From NCBI RefSeq assembly GCF_036417845.1, contig NC_089981.1, positions 823,501 through 887,500 of the forward strand: DNA of 64,000 nucleotides, written 5' to 3'. The stretch's first letter is position 1. Each line of letters starts with the position of its first letter. The translations under genes were made by a program, and so were the position numbers. Positions 33,536 to 44,723 of this stretch are shown in pieces. The notes beneath the pieces were generated by a model. The model was not told where the DNA came from and did not search any database. It was given only the letters and a program-made list of their open reading frames with translations. Source of the stretch: Apteryx mantelli (Eukaryota; Chordata; Aves; Apterygiformes; Apterygidae).

Positions 33536-35180
33536 AGTTCACCCACCCAGACCGTGACATCCTAACTTGGATGCAAAAACACTGTATTGAATTCATTGAA
33601 CTTGTGAGTTCATAATCTACGGATAATGTATGTTTATACTTACACACCCGTACCGAAAGCTATGCTCACACGTACAGTTTTTGCCCTTTTTGATCATCTC
33701 AGCTAACACCCGCTCTCAGTCTGTGCTGGATATACACATTTGCTCTGTATGCATGTGTTTAATTTGCTGAGTTTCCTCCTGGAGATGTAAAAGAAAGAAT
33801 AAGCATCAAGGGAAGATTTGCATCTGCTGGGAAAGCAAAATTCTACTTTAAAAAATCTTAGGAACTCACTGTATATATCAGTGAAGTCAGAAATGCCTGC
33901 AAATAAAGGGCTGGAAGGCTACACCGTCCAGGACTTGCCACTCTCCAGCATCTGCTCAGCCAGATGCTAAAAAAGCTTCACCTCCTCTGGCATCTGTTTC
34001 CAAAGTAAATTGTAACATCCTACCTTGGGCTCCTGCCATCCCCAGCTGGACCCTGGCTTTATTTAGAAAGGGAAGAGCACTTTCTCCACGGATACCTCAT
34101 TCGGAAATGGGTTTTGCTCAGACACTTAACAAAGCCCCGCTGCAGGGATAAGACCAGTCATGGATGTTTCCGGCTGAAAGGCTGAAAATTCAGGAATGCT
34201 TTAGGAATCCAAAACCATGGCTTTGGGAGGAAATCCACCGTAGTGAGGTGGTTTCAGCTGGGAGCGCATGCTGTCATTTATATTAGCGGACACCATGCCT
34301 GTACAAAGGCTACATGTCAGTTCCCATCATTTTCATGGGCTTACCCCATGTTTAGCTACAGAGAACGAAACAAGATCAGAGCCCGAATGAGAAACTAGTT
34401 AGCATCAGCACGTCAAAAAAGGCTCTCCCTCCAGAGAGAGATGTTGTCAAGTTACCAGCAAAAATTAAATATTAAGAGCCGTCAGGAGTGTGATTAACAG
34501 TTGAAACTCATCCATCTCCGTGTTTTTGCTGGAAAACTGTGTCTCCAGTTGCAGCCTTGCACAAGTCCAAATACTCTGCTCTCTCACAAGAGGCTGCGCG
34601 ATGGAGGAATGCCATCCAGTGGCTCTTCCACAGCACGCACGCAGAGCAATGCTAATGCTATGCACTCTAACAGCATGTCGCTATCAGCAGGCTTTGGTTG
34701 CCTACAATTTTCTGCCCGGCGGCTGCCGCTGAACGGCGGGTTTGGGTGGGCTGTGGGACTGGGTGAGCCTACTGAGAGCTCAACCCCGCTGCCTGGCCAC
34801 GCTCGGGATGGTGCAGTTCGCCCGGAGACACAGAGGCAGCAGGAGCCCAGCCAGGAGCCAGGCTGGTGGGGAGCTGGTCACTCACTGCTCCTCACTGACC
34901 AGGTTTGTCCTGACTGCTCTTCCCAGCTCTTTTCTAAGGACCGGTTTAGATCGGTTTGCTGAGAATCTGTTTGTTTGTCATCCCTCCAGCTACTGGCACC
35001 AGTTCCCGGCGTGTGGGAACACACAGGAGGGCATGGGAACTGGGCTTGGTCTTGTGACAGGAAACCAAAGGTGCTCTGTCTGGTTAGCTGATGGATGAGG
35101 ACCTCAGGAAATGGTCTGACTGCAAGGACACAAAATGGGACACCAGTGAGGTCTCAAATCAAAGCTCAACGGCTAAGGCC
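33536..35180. other. gene-poor stretch
   Basis: AT-rich relative to the rest of the window. No gene or repeat family recognised. Any N-terminal part of the olfactory receptor described next is not recognisable here. Confidence 0.4.
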
Positions 35181-35184
35181 AGGC

Positions 35185-35575
35185 AAGTTCAAGCGAGACC
35201 TGCAGTACATGGCAGTGAGGAGACCGAGTCCTGTGGCAAACACGAGGGTACACAAGCTCATCCACGCTGCAACGTGGTGGCCACCGTGGCCCTTGTCCTT
35301 GGCTCCTAAGCAGCCATCGTGGTGGCCAGTTTGTGCCTCCGCTCAGCCGCTGGCTGGTGCAAGGCTGTCTCCACCCGCGCTGCTTACCTGGTGTCCTTTT
35401 CTGCGGCTCCCTTCTGCTCATGGGCTTGGGGCCCATCGCCCAGTGGGACAAGGTGGCCACCCTGGTCCACACAGCAGTCAACCCACTGGTCAGTTCCCAC
35501 GGTTTACAGTCAGCACAACAGGGATGTGAAGAAAGCCTTCAGGAAAGCCCTCGGAAGAAACATAAGAGCCAGCTG
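35185..35575 (+). pseudogene. olfactory receptor pseudogene
   Basis: Remnant of a single-exon odorant GPCR. Recognisable pieces in order: a degraded end of TM3 and loop (DLQYMAVRRPSPVANTRV, against the family's DRYMAVCRPLxYPVLMSRRV); TM5 (NVVATVALVLGS, stop, AAIVVASLC); the SAAGWCKAVSTRAAYLVSFS block at the start of TM6; DKVATLVHTAVNPL of TM7; and the tail YSQHNRDVKKAFRKALGRN. TM1-TM3 are missing or unrecognisable. TM4 and the second extracellular loop are deleted. There is an in-frame TAA in TM5, and the pieces fall in different frames after TM6. Human 11q12 has olfactory receptor genes near these same neighbours, so this is probably a decayed relative of that cluster. Confidence 0.8.
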
Positions 35576-35579
35576 ATCT

Positions 35580-38500
35580 GCATGGATATATGAAGGAACA
35601 GCCTCACACCCAGGTCCCTGCAAACAAAATGGACAAGGCAGGAAACAGAGGTGTCACCGATCCCTCCATTTACCAGTGGAAAAACAAAGACACGGCAACT
35701 TTATATGACCTACTATATACGCCTAATTTTGATATCACTATTATTTCGCTTCCCCAGGTCAGGCAGCCCTGAACTACAGGCTGCTGCTTATCCCTTGCTT
35801 GAGTTTATACCCCGTCAGCTGGATTCAGCTCACCTATGTTGGACTCTAAAAGTGGCGTCTAGTCCAAACCAGGTGTCTCAGCTCCCTCTAGGGTCAAAGG
35901 AAAGAATAAGGCACTTCTAACAGTTGCTTCAGCTGCTCCTAAAATCATCAGGAGGAACTGCCCTGTGGAGGGTCCTGTCTCGTGTTGGGCTTGAGATGAC
36001 AAGTGTAGACAGAGGTGGTGATATTTAAGGGAGATGTGCTGAGCCCCTCAACACTGTTGATGCTCATGCCTGTAAATGTGATGTGAAGCCAGCCTTAAGC
36101 TCCCTGTGACAAAGCTAGCAACTCAGAGATATCAGGGCATTGTGTTTAAATATTCCTGCTTTTACATGGAAATAGCTCTTGTGGAGCCTCTGGATAGGGT
36201 CAGAAATTCCCAGCCTCTAAAGAAGAAAAAAATCCAAGCAGGGTCCCAGAGCCATGTCTGCCAGCACCCTGCTCCCTCCCATCTGTTCCTCAAACCAGCT
36301 CCCACCTCAGGCCTCTCACAGGTGGAGATCAAGTCAAACCTCATCCCATTGCTTCTCCAGCACATCAGCCACCTTGGGCACAGGAGGCTGTGTCCCTCCA
36401 CGCAGTCCTAGAGCCGAAGCCCTCTGCAGCGCCTCGGTGCTGGGGAGCTGACCCAGTGGAGGTGCTGCTGCTGAGTTTTACCTTCTAAGCACAAGAGGAG
36501 CCGAGGACAGGATGGGACTGGGGCCAGCATCCAGCAGACTTTGTACGGACAGACGCCCCAGCAGCACCGCTGGGCCCATCTGCTGCTCACGTCTATCCCG
36601 GGCCCGTCAAACGAGTGGTGATTTGCCAGCGCTCGTCAAGGAAACCTGGGAGGTCCTCGCAGGCCAGCACGAAGGATCCCAGCCGTCCTCGCAAGCAGAT
36701 GGGGACGACGGCCCCAAAGGAAATAGCCGTTTTCTGGCAGACCTGGAAGACAGTGGTCCGAGGAGGGAGGAAGAGGGCCTCAAAGCCTGTGTCTCGTGAG
36801 CTTTTTCACCATGTGCGGTGGCTCCGTTCCCAGGCTGAACTCTAATTTCCTATTGGAAAGAATCGCATCTCTTTTTGCTTTGGGAGGACGAGTGGTTGGA
36901 GACCCCTGCGCTAACAGGCTCCCGCTGGGTCCCACACTGGGAGCTGTCTGGCAGCGCCTGCACCACCCACTGCTCGGCTGTCCCCACCCCAGGCTCGCTT
37001 GTGGGGGGCTGGCTGTCATCAGCGGAGACGGACCCACAGTATCGCGCATCAGACGTGGTCAGGAAGGAGAAACCTGGCTAAAACTAAAAGGCAACGAAGG
37101 AGTTTTGTTAAGAACTTTATAGACTGACAATGTTTATAATGTTTGTGCTCCACCCCATCTCACTCCTTTCTTTCCTGCAAGAGAAACTCTGCCAGGACTG
37201 GGAGTCTCTTAATTGCTGTAACAAGCTGCCCAGGGCTCTGCAAGCCAGACGCTTGGGATGGGCAACTGCTGGTGTTACGTACTTCTGCAATCCCAGGGTG
37301 GGTGAATGAGTCTCCAAGTGCCTTATTAGGACTCTCCCAGGACTGGTGCTTGGCTAATTGCAGAGCTAATTGCTGAGCGCCCCTCTCTGAGCACTTAGCG
37401 GCTCCCCCGTTTCCAGGGGTCCACCTTCACTACCTCGAAGATGCTCTCAGCACATCTCTGATAATATGGTCTCCTCTCTGCCTCCCTGCCTCCTCCCTGT
37501 GCTCCTATCCTACGTGGCTCTGCCCGCCCCCAAAGACACCTGGGGACACCATAAAGCTTCATCTACCATTTGCTTTTGGGCCAAGGCCCCCACCCTGAGC
37601 CTCCTTGGAAAGGGAAGTGCACGGCTCTGAAGGCACCTGGGCTGAGATATACCATGCTTGGAGACAGGGGGGCTTACACCTCCCTTTCCAGGTGACACAT
37701 GATTGCCTCACTGTTCAAAAATGACTGCCCAGCCCATGACGTCGTTTATCGGCGTAGCAAGCAACTCCCATGCAGAGTCCAAGCACCAGCATGACCCAGG
37801 GACCTTGCCCAGGTGGCAGTTTGGATGCAGCCAGCCTGGGCTGACGGTGAAGACGGTTTGATAGTCTGAACGGGAGCTGCTCCATGTGAGCTGGTCCCAG
37901 TGCTAGGGGCTGGTGCCAGGCAGGTCCCACCAGGCCAGAGGTAGTGCAGGAAAACCTTGTCTGCTGGGCCTGTTGCCAGTGCAGGGGCTGCACTCTGGGC
38001 ATGGGAGCCACAAAACCTCCTCAGCTAGCCGTCTGGCATCCCAAACCCCACGTGCAGACCTGAACTGCCTTCTTCTCCCAAGTTTTTACGGGCACAACTG
38101 CCCCCTCCCAGCCATCCCTGTGGGCTGAAGTGATGTAGTAGGTGTGAGTAGATGAGGGGAGCCTGAAGCCCTCCCCTCCATCGGTGCTCTCAGAGCAGCT
38201 GTGGGTGTGGAGTGGCCCCCACAGCTGACACGCAAAAAAATGCCCACAACTGGGGATGGAGGGCAGGATGGGCCCAAGCCCAGGCAGGGGGATCTTCTTG
38301 GAGCATCCCAAGGGACAAGCGTCCAGCTCCTTCCCCAGGCTGCAGCGAAGCCTGCACCATGGGAGAGGGTGCCCACCACCGGCTCGCAAAGCTAGCCCCT
38401 CTCCCTGCGCCGTTCTCCCACCCCATTCATGTGCCCCAGAGTTTAACCCAACCCCTCCCTCGTGCAAACACAGATGAATGCATGCACGGTTTTCGTCAGC

Positions 38501-38640
38501 AGCTCTCCCCTCTGTTGGCAAAGCAGCCAGGATCGTGCTTGTTGAGCAAGAGGGACCTGCTGAGATTTCCATGAACAAACTTCCCGCAGGGAGCAAAGGG
38601 CAGCAGGACCATGTTCCCGGCAGGTCTGGACTGTTCCAGC
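35580..38640. other. gene-poor stretch
   Basis: No exon, RNA gene or repeat family recognised. Open frames are short and lack splice context. Confidence 0.4.
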
Positions 38641-39012
38641 CGCCTGGAGCCTGACCACTTCTTCCACAGGGCACACGGGCAGTGAAGGGACCACAAGGAC
38701 CCGCTAACATCTGGCAACACGCAGGAGGACAAGGGTAAGCTGAGGCTGAAGGAGGTACCCAGGCCAGGGGTGAGGTGTGGGGAGCAGGATGGCGTGTGGG
38801 ACATCCTGGTGTCAGTGCAAGAGGATGTCAAAGCCTCCCATGGCAATATCCCATGTGCTGCTCCAAAGAGGAGGGTGGGAGCCAGCCCGGTCCCATCCCC
38901 ACCGACCTTCAGCCCCGCTGTCATCTCTCTGGCACACTGGGAGCTCCGGTTCTCTCCCCACGGCTCGCTCTCCGCCTGCCCCTGCTCCCCAGCCCTGCTC
39001 TGCCCACAGGAG

Positions 39013-41515
39013 ATGGCAGCCACAGTAACGGACTCTGGTGGCGTGAGGATCATCATGGAGGTCATCCCGGCCACAGACACCCCAGCAGCCCAGCAGGCCT
39101 CCAGCTCCAGTCTGTCCACACCTGTCGCCTCATCCTTCCGAGTCCACAGCTTCAGAAGGGCTCAGCCCAAAGCGCTGGGGGTGAGACCACAGTGCCCCAG
39201 GCGAGCGCACAGGGGACACGGGTCGCTGCAGCCCCTCTGCCTGGGACATGCTGGGGGGAAAGCTGGGGCTGGCCCCGAGCGTCACAAGGGATTGTCCTTC
39301 TTGAGATGCCCCAGCAGGGCTGTATGAGCAAGAACTGGCCCCTGCTTGGGGGGGGGGGGGGCCGGTTTTGAGACTGATTCCCTTTCCTCGTCTGCATGGT
39401 CAGCTCATACAGTCATGCCAAGCACCAGCTGAGCACTTAGCTAGCCCAGGCTCCTTTCTCAGCGCCACTGAGGGCAGCAAGAACTTGGTGTGATGCTGGC
39501 AACAGTGAGGATGGGGTGCGATTTGGTTAATGGCTACGGTAACTTGGCATGCAGTGCTTTGGACCAAGAGTGACTGGGGACCCCTCTCCCCTCTGTCCCT
39601 CCCCAGGCCATCCACATTGTCACTGGAATCATACGCTTCTGCTCTGGGATCATCCTGACCACGGCAGAGCGTGATATCCCTTCCATCACTGTGGCCAGTG
39701 GGGTCCTCTTCTGGCTTGGACTCCTGGTAAGCAGGGACATGCCTGGGCTCCACCTCCCCACTGCCGGACAAGGACAGGGGGATCTCAGTGGATCTACTGC
39801 TGGTGCTAAATCCCCTCATTACTAGGGTCTCCTTTTATGCCCACATCTTCTGGCTGTCTCCTCTTCTGGGGCTGGGGGGGGTTTGTGACTGCAGACCCAA
39901 ACATTCCCGGTGTGTTGTTCAAGGGGCTGTGGGATGTGTGCGACATGCAATGGGGAGCAAGGGGGGGATCCTGCTGCTGACTCTCCCGTCTCTGTTTTTG
40001 GAACAGCTCCTGGTCACAGGCTCTCTGCTGGTGGAAAGTGGAAAAAGAGAGAACATCCTGCTGGTAAGAGGGTCACTGAGCAGGTTCAGTCACAGCCAGG
40101 CAGGGTGAGGAACACAGAGCTCATGGCAGGCTTCTGTGGTTTCTGCCCCTCTGCAGCCTGGATTCATCCCATGTCTCTTCAGGGCCTAAAATGAAGCACC
40201 TAACACTAGGCTTGCCCTCTGGAGTTGCCCAGTTCTCTTCCCGTCAACCACTGAGGGTGGTCAACACCTCAAGCTTCAGGGCCTCTATGAAATGTTTAGA
40301 ACCCAGTGGAGTCACTTGCAGATGATGGGGAGAAAAAAAAAGTCACATGGGCCATCTGCCCTTCAGCGGCTTCCCCAGGAGGCCAAATGGCTCCACCCTG
40401 ACCGCTAATCAGATCTAACCCTGCTATAAGGAGCTTTACTGGCTCCATGAGGCTTGGCAGCTCTGGAGTAAATCCCCCCCTCTCAACTTTAGTCAAATCA
40501 CCCAACCTCTCTGAAGCCCCTCTGCTCAGACAGCTCGAACAAAAAGCACCAAGCGTCCTCTTCCCAGCTCTGTGTCACTGTATCACGGGGGTTTCTGAGC
40601 TCCCTGCAGGCAGGTAGGGCTTCTTGCTCTGATCCATACTGCTGCTTTGCTCTTGGTGGGAGCAGTAGGGATGGAGTGCTGCTGACGGCTGACATGATGT
40701 GACCACGACAGGTGAAGACCTGCTGCATCTTCAGCACTGGGGTTGTTCTGAGCACCCTGGTGGCCACCATTGTCCATGCCACGGCTATCACTACGAACCT
40801 TCCCGGGTGCGAGCACAACTGGCCTCACCAGCTGAGAGGGGAAGACTGCTTCTACACTGACAGAAAGGTACAGGCTCCTGGTCCCCCCTCAAGCCAGCCA
40901 CCACCTACGGTCTCTTTGCCATCACTTGGCTGGCCCAGGACAGCAAAAGAACTGGTGTCAAAATGCCCCATGGGTCGGAGTCTCCCATGGCTGCGTAGGC
41001 AGGAGGATAAGGGGATGGGGTCACTGCTGCACAAGGGAGGTGGATGACTCCAGCTGCCAGCAAGCGAGGCCTGCAGGGCCATTTTGCTCTCCTCCCTGCA
41101 GATCCTGAGCGACGGCTTGAACTTGACGTTCATCATCTTTTGCCTCCTGGAGTTCTGCATAGCGGTGGCAGCCCTGACGTTCGGTTATGCCGCCATCAAG
41201 CAGCACAACTACAAGCACATGGTAAGGATGGACCCTCATCGAGGACTGGACGTGGTCATGAGGCTTCCCTGGGACGGGTAACAGCCCCATTGCCCTGGCA
41301 GCAGACTCCCCAGCCCAGATCCCTCTGAAGTGAGGGAGAAGCCAGCTAGGGCACTTCAGTGGAAGCAGGGCCAGATATGTCCCCCCTTTCCTCCTCTGAG
41401 AAGGCACCATCGACAAGGTCAATGAAAGCTGGTATGCTCATGGGGACTTCTCCGCGTGACCCCAACGAGACCCAAAGTGTCATTTCTGCTTTCCCTTATT
41501 TTCCAGGTTTTGTAA
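39013..41515 (+). CDS. MS4A-family four-transmembrane protein, gene 5
   Basis: Coding exons 39013-39180, 39607-39726, 40007-40063, 40712-40867, 41102-41221 and 41507-41515, all phase 0, encode 209 aa. The N-terminus is Ser/Thr-rich (QQASSSSLSTPVASS) and ends KALG. Then AIHIVTGIIRFCSGIILTT (TM1), GVLFWLGLLLLVTGSLLVESG (TM2), CCIFSTGVVLSTLVATIVHA (TM3) and LNLTFIIFCLLEFCIAVAAL (TM4). The loop between TM3 and TM4 is long with two cysteines (PGCEHNWPHQLRGEDC). The last exon adds only Val-Leu before TAA, so the PPxY tail of the other four genes is absent. A noncoding exon ending at 38734 probably precedes the acceptor at 39009. AATAAA is at 41704-41709. The position next to CCDC86 equals that of human MS4A10. 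Confidence 0.9.
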
Positions 41516-41851
41516 CGTCAGCAGAGCCGGCGTCCTTCCCCACCAGGCCAAGACGGGCATGCCTACCCACCCCTGTTGTCCCCCTGCCACGCCAATGTGT
41601 TGGAGCTGCAGAAGCGGCTGCAGCGGAGGCACTGGGAGGCGGTGGAGGGCCGGGGGCAGAGGGGACGCTGCGGCTCTTGGCTCTTGTTCCGCGTGGTGTC
41701 TGCAATAAACAGGTCACCCTGGCTGGCCTCGCGGGCGTCTCTGGGGCTCCCGGGCCCCGCGCCACCGGGAGGCGGCGAGAGGCCGCGGCAGGCCTCGCCG
41801 CCGCCCCGGGGGCACCATGGCAACGGGTCTAAGGTCACCGGGCCAGGCACA

Positions 41852-41995
41852 AACATGGCGCCCGCGCTGCCCGGCGTAAATATGGCGGCCGGGTTGGGCT
41901 CTGAGCATGTGCGGCGCGTGGCGCGCTAGTGACGTCATCGGGCGGCGCCGGGCGGCCGCGCGGTGGGGCGGCCGCGCGGGGTGCTGATGACGTCA
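41852..41995 (+). promoter_or_regulatory. CCDC86 promoter: two YY1 sites and two CREs
   Basis: Two ATGGCG YY1-type cores (AACATGGCGCC near 41853-41863 and ATATGGCGGCC near 41880-41890) and two perfect TGACGTCA elements (41930-41937 and 41988-41995), within a CpG island less than 300 bp after the MS4A gene 5 poly(A) signal. The second CRE sits 25 bp before the preferred start codon. Confidence 0.55.
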
Positions 41996-42019
41996 TCGGA
42001 AGGCGCCGGGCACGCGGCG

Positions 42020-44723
42020 ATGGGGCGGCCGCGCGGGGCGGCAGCGGGACCGGAGACGGGGCCGGGAGCGGCCGGGGAGCGGCAGCCGGGCCCCGGGGCT
42101 GCCGAGGGAGGCCCCGGCCCCGGAGAGACCCCGGCGGCGGCCCCGGCCCCGGCCCGGCCGGCGCGGAAAGCCGCCAAGGGGCGGAAGGAGGCGGCGGCGG
42201 CGACGATGATGATCCCCCGGGGCAGGCCCAAGTCGGGGCGGGTGTGGAAGGACCCCGGGAAGAAGAGGTGGGGCCGAGCGGGGCCTTTCGGGGGGGATCA
42301 AGGCTGCTGTGGGGGTCACTGAGCAGGGGGGAGGCGCGGGGGGGGGTCTGGGTTGGGGGGTGGGGGTGGGTTGACCCAGGGGGGCTCTGGGAGGGGTCCT
42401 GAGTTGGGGGGCGAGGCTGCAGGGGGGAGGGTTGAGCCATTGGGGTGGTTTGGGGGGACGCCTGAGCTAGGCAGAGGTTTTGGGAGGATGTGGAGGGGGA
42501 TGAGGCTGCTGTGGGATGCCCTGGATGGGAGAAGTCTTGCAGAGATCCTGACCCAAGGAGTTTTTGGGGGGGAGCAAGGTTGTTGTGGGGCTCTCTGAGC
42601 TGCGGGGAGGGAAGCGCTCGCTCCCTCAGTGGCTGACGCAGCCCCTCTCCCTGTCCAGGTTCTCGCACATGATCCAGGACAAACCCCTTCGCACCTCCTG
42701 GGAGCGGAAGATGAAGGAGCGGCGCGAGAGGAAGCTTGTCAAGGACCTGGCGCGGCAGCTGCAGGAGGGGAAGCAGAAGGAGCGAGAGGTAACGGGCGTC
42801 CAGGCCCCAGCGCCTGGCAGGGAGCGCAGGAGCCGGGCTCTCAGGGCACAGGACCCCGTGGGCAGCTGGGGCAGCATCACCCAACCACTGCTGCAGGGCA
42901 GCAGCACTGCCCCTGCCCAGCTCTCTCCCTGGGGCCGTGGTGACCCTGGTGCCCTATGGGGAGGGTTTGCTGGGGCCTGTGCTGTCGCAGCCCTCACACA
43001 GAGCTGCCTGGTCTCTTTGCCAGCATGGGGTTTCTGTCATTTTGCGGAGTCAGGCCGTGACTAGAGACTTTTCACCTCTCCCCGTTACCCAGCTGCGTGT
43101 CTTTGCCCGCATCTAGGGCTTTGGGGTCACGGGATTGTAATGGCAGAGCATGTTCCATCTGCAGGCTGCCTGCCCGCCAGCTTGCACAAGCCCGGCTCCT
43201 TCCAGCAGCCGTTTTCCTGGACTGTGGCCAGGCAAGAGAGTGAATTCTCTGTTGTTATGCCATATCCAGGCGGTGACAGTCACATGCTGCACGTCACTGA
43301 CTTGCAATAAACTCATGCGGCCAGTTCAAATCTCATGGAGGAAAAAAAAAGTGCTGATGGCCTGACTTTGTGCTGGCGGATTTTGTGCGTGGCAGGTATC
43401 GCTCGTGCTGTTCTAGCCCTGCAGCCCTCGGACTGGTGTCTCCAAGAGGGTGTGCGCGTTTGCTGCCAAAAGGAAGGGCGCAGCCTTTGCCGTGCTGGCG
43501 TCCCTGCTTCGTTAGTCATCTTGGCTTGAACAGTCGTGCGGCCCTGGGGCAGTTGCTTCTGGCTGGAAGCCCATCTCCCCGGGCTTCTAGTGGGCACATC
43601 TGACTTGTCCCGTGGCACGGGCACGGCTGGTGCAAGGGACACGGCGGGAGGAGAGGGGAGCGCGGCCCTTCAGCAGCACCGCGGTCGTGCGGTTGGCGAA
43701 AAGGGGCTGTGGCTCTGCGCTGCGAGTCAGTGCTGGTTTAAGTGGTGTCTGTTGTCCCCTCCAGTAGCTGCACTACAGGCAGGAATAAAATAGAAAGCTG
43801 AAACTGTGTCCTGGCCAGGTCAGTGGAGATGGAGGTCATGAAGTTGTTCCCTTGCTCTTGCTCCCTGCTGATGTGTAGGTCGGAAAGAGGGAGCTCCTGG
43901 GTCTGAGGGAAGGTGGCCGAGTTTGCTGATGGCTCTCCCGGCTCGTGTGGGTGGTAGAGGTGTCTCCCCTCCTTTGCCTGGATTTGCTCTGCCTCCTCTG
44001 CCATGTCCCCAGCCCAAAGGACAGGACCTACAGCGAATGTTTCATGCTGTTCCCACAGGAAAAGAAGCGGAGGCGGGAGGAGAACCTGAAACGGCGCCTG
44101 GAGAACGAACGAAAAGCAGAGATCGTCCAAGTGGTGAGTCGCGCTCTCGAGCACCTCCCAGGCACCCGGGGCATCGCACCATTGCAGACCTGGCTGCGTC
44201 GAGATCCAAGCGTTGGGCTCTGGCTTATTCCAAGCCTTCCGCTCCCTGCTTTGTCCCCTTTTCCTGGGGGCTTTGAGAGATGCTTTGAGCAGCATTGAGA
44301 GGACTGAGGAAAGGACCAACCCAGCTGGTTCTGTGCACGGACTTTGGTCCTTGCTAGGTCCTGTCTTTGGCAGTGGGAGGAAGAAAATTCTCTTGCAGCT
44401 GCTTGGCTGGTCGGTAGGCTGCTGTCCTGCAGCCCCGTACAGAGGGGCCTGGCTCCTGCTGGGTGTCTCCAGCTTGGCCTGGGCTGTGCCGGCCACGCTG
44501 CTGGGGTGGGCAACGTGAGGGTGGGAGCCCCGGCGTGCCTGCCTGGCCTGGCTCTCCCCAGCGTGGTCTCTGTGCCAGCCCTGAAAACTGCCTTTCTTTC
44601 CAGATCCGGAACCCGCTGAAGCTCAAGCGGGCGAAGAAGAAACAGCTGCGGCGGGTGGAGAAGCGCGACACGCTGGCCCTGCTCCAGAAGGCGCCCGTGC
44701 GGCGCAAAGCGGTGGCGGAATGA
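42020..44723 (+). CDS. CCDC86: coiled-coil protein 86 (cyclon), nucleolar
   Basis: Nucleolar/perichromosomal basic coiled-coil protein. Four exons: 42020-42267, 42659-42788, 44059-44133 and 44604-44723, encoding 190 aa. The conserved C-terminal half is clear: [51 protein letters not shown] and [20 protein letters not shown]. The N-terminal half is short, Ala/Pro/Gly-rich and unlike the roughly 230-residue repeat-bearing N-terminus of mammals, so the protein is about half the human length. An in-frame ATG at 41987 overlaps the second CRE and is the less likely start. No canonical AATAAA is seen in the 1 kb after the stop; CATAAA occurs near 45572. Confidence 0.95.
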
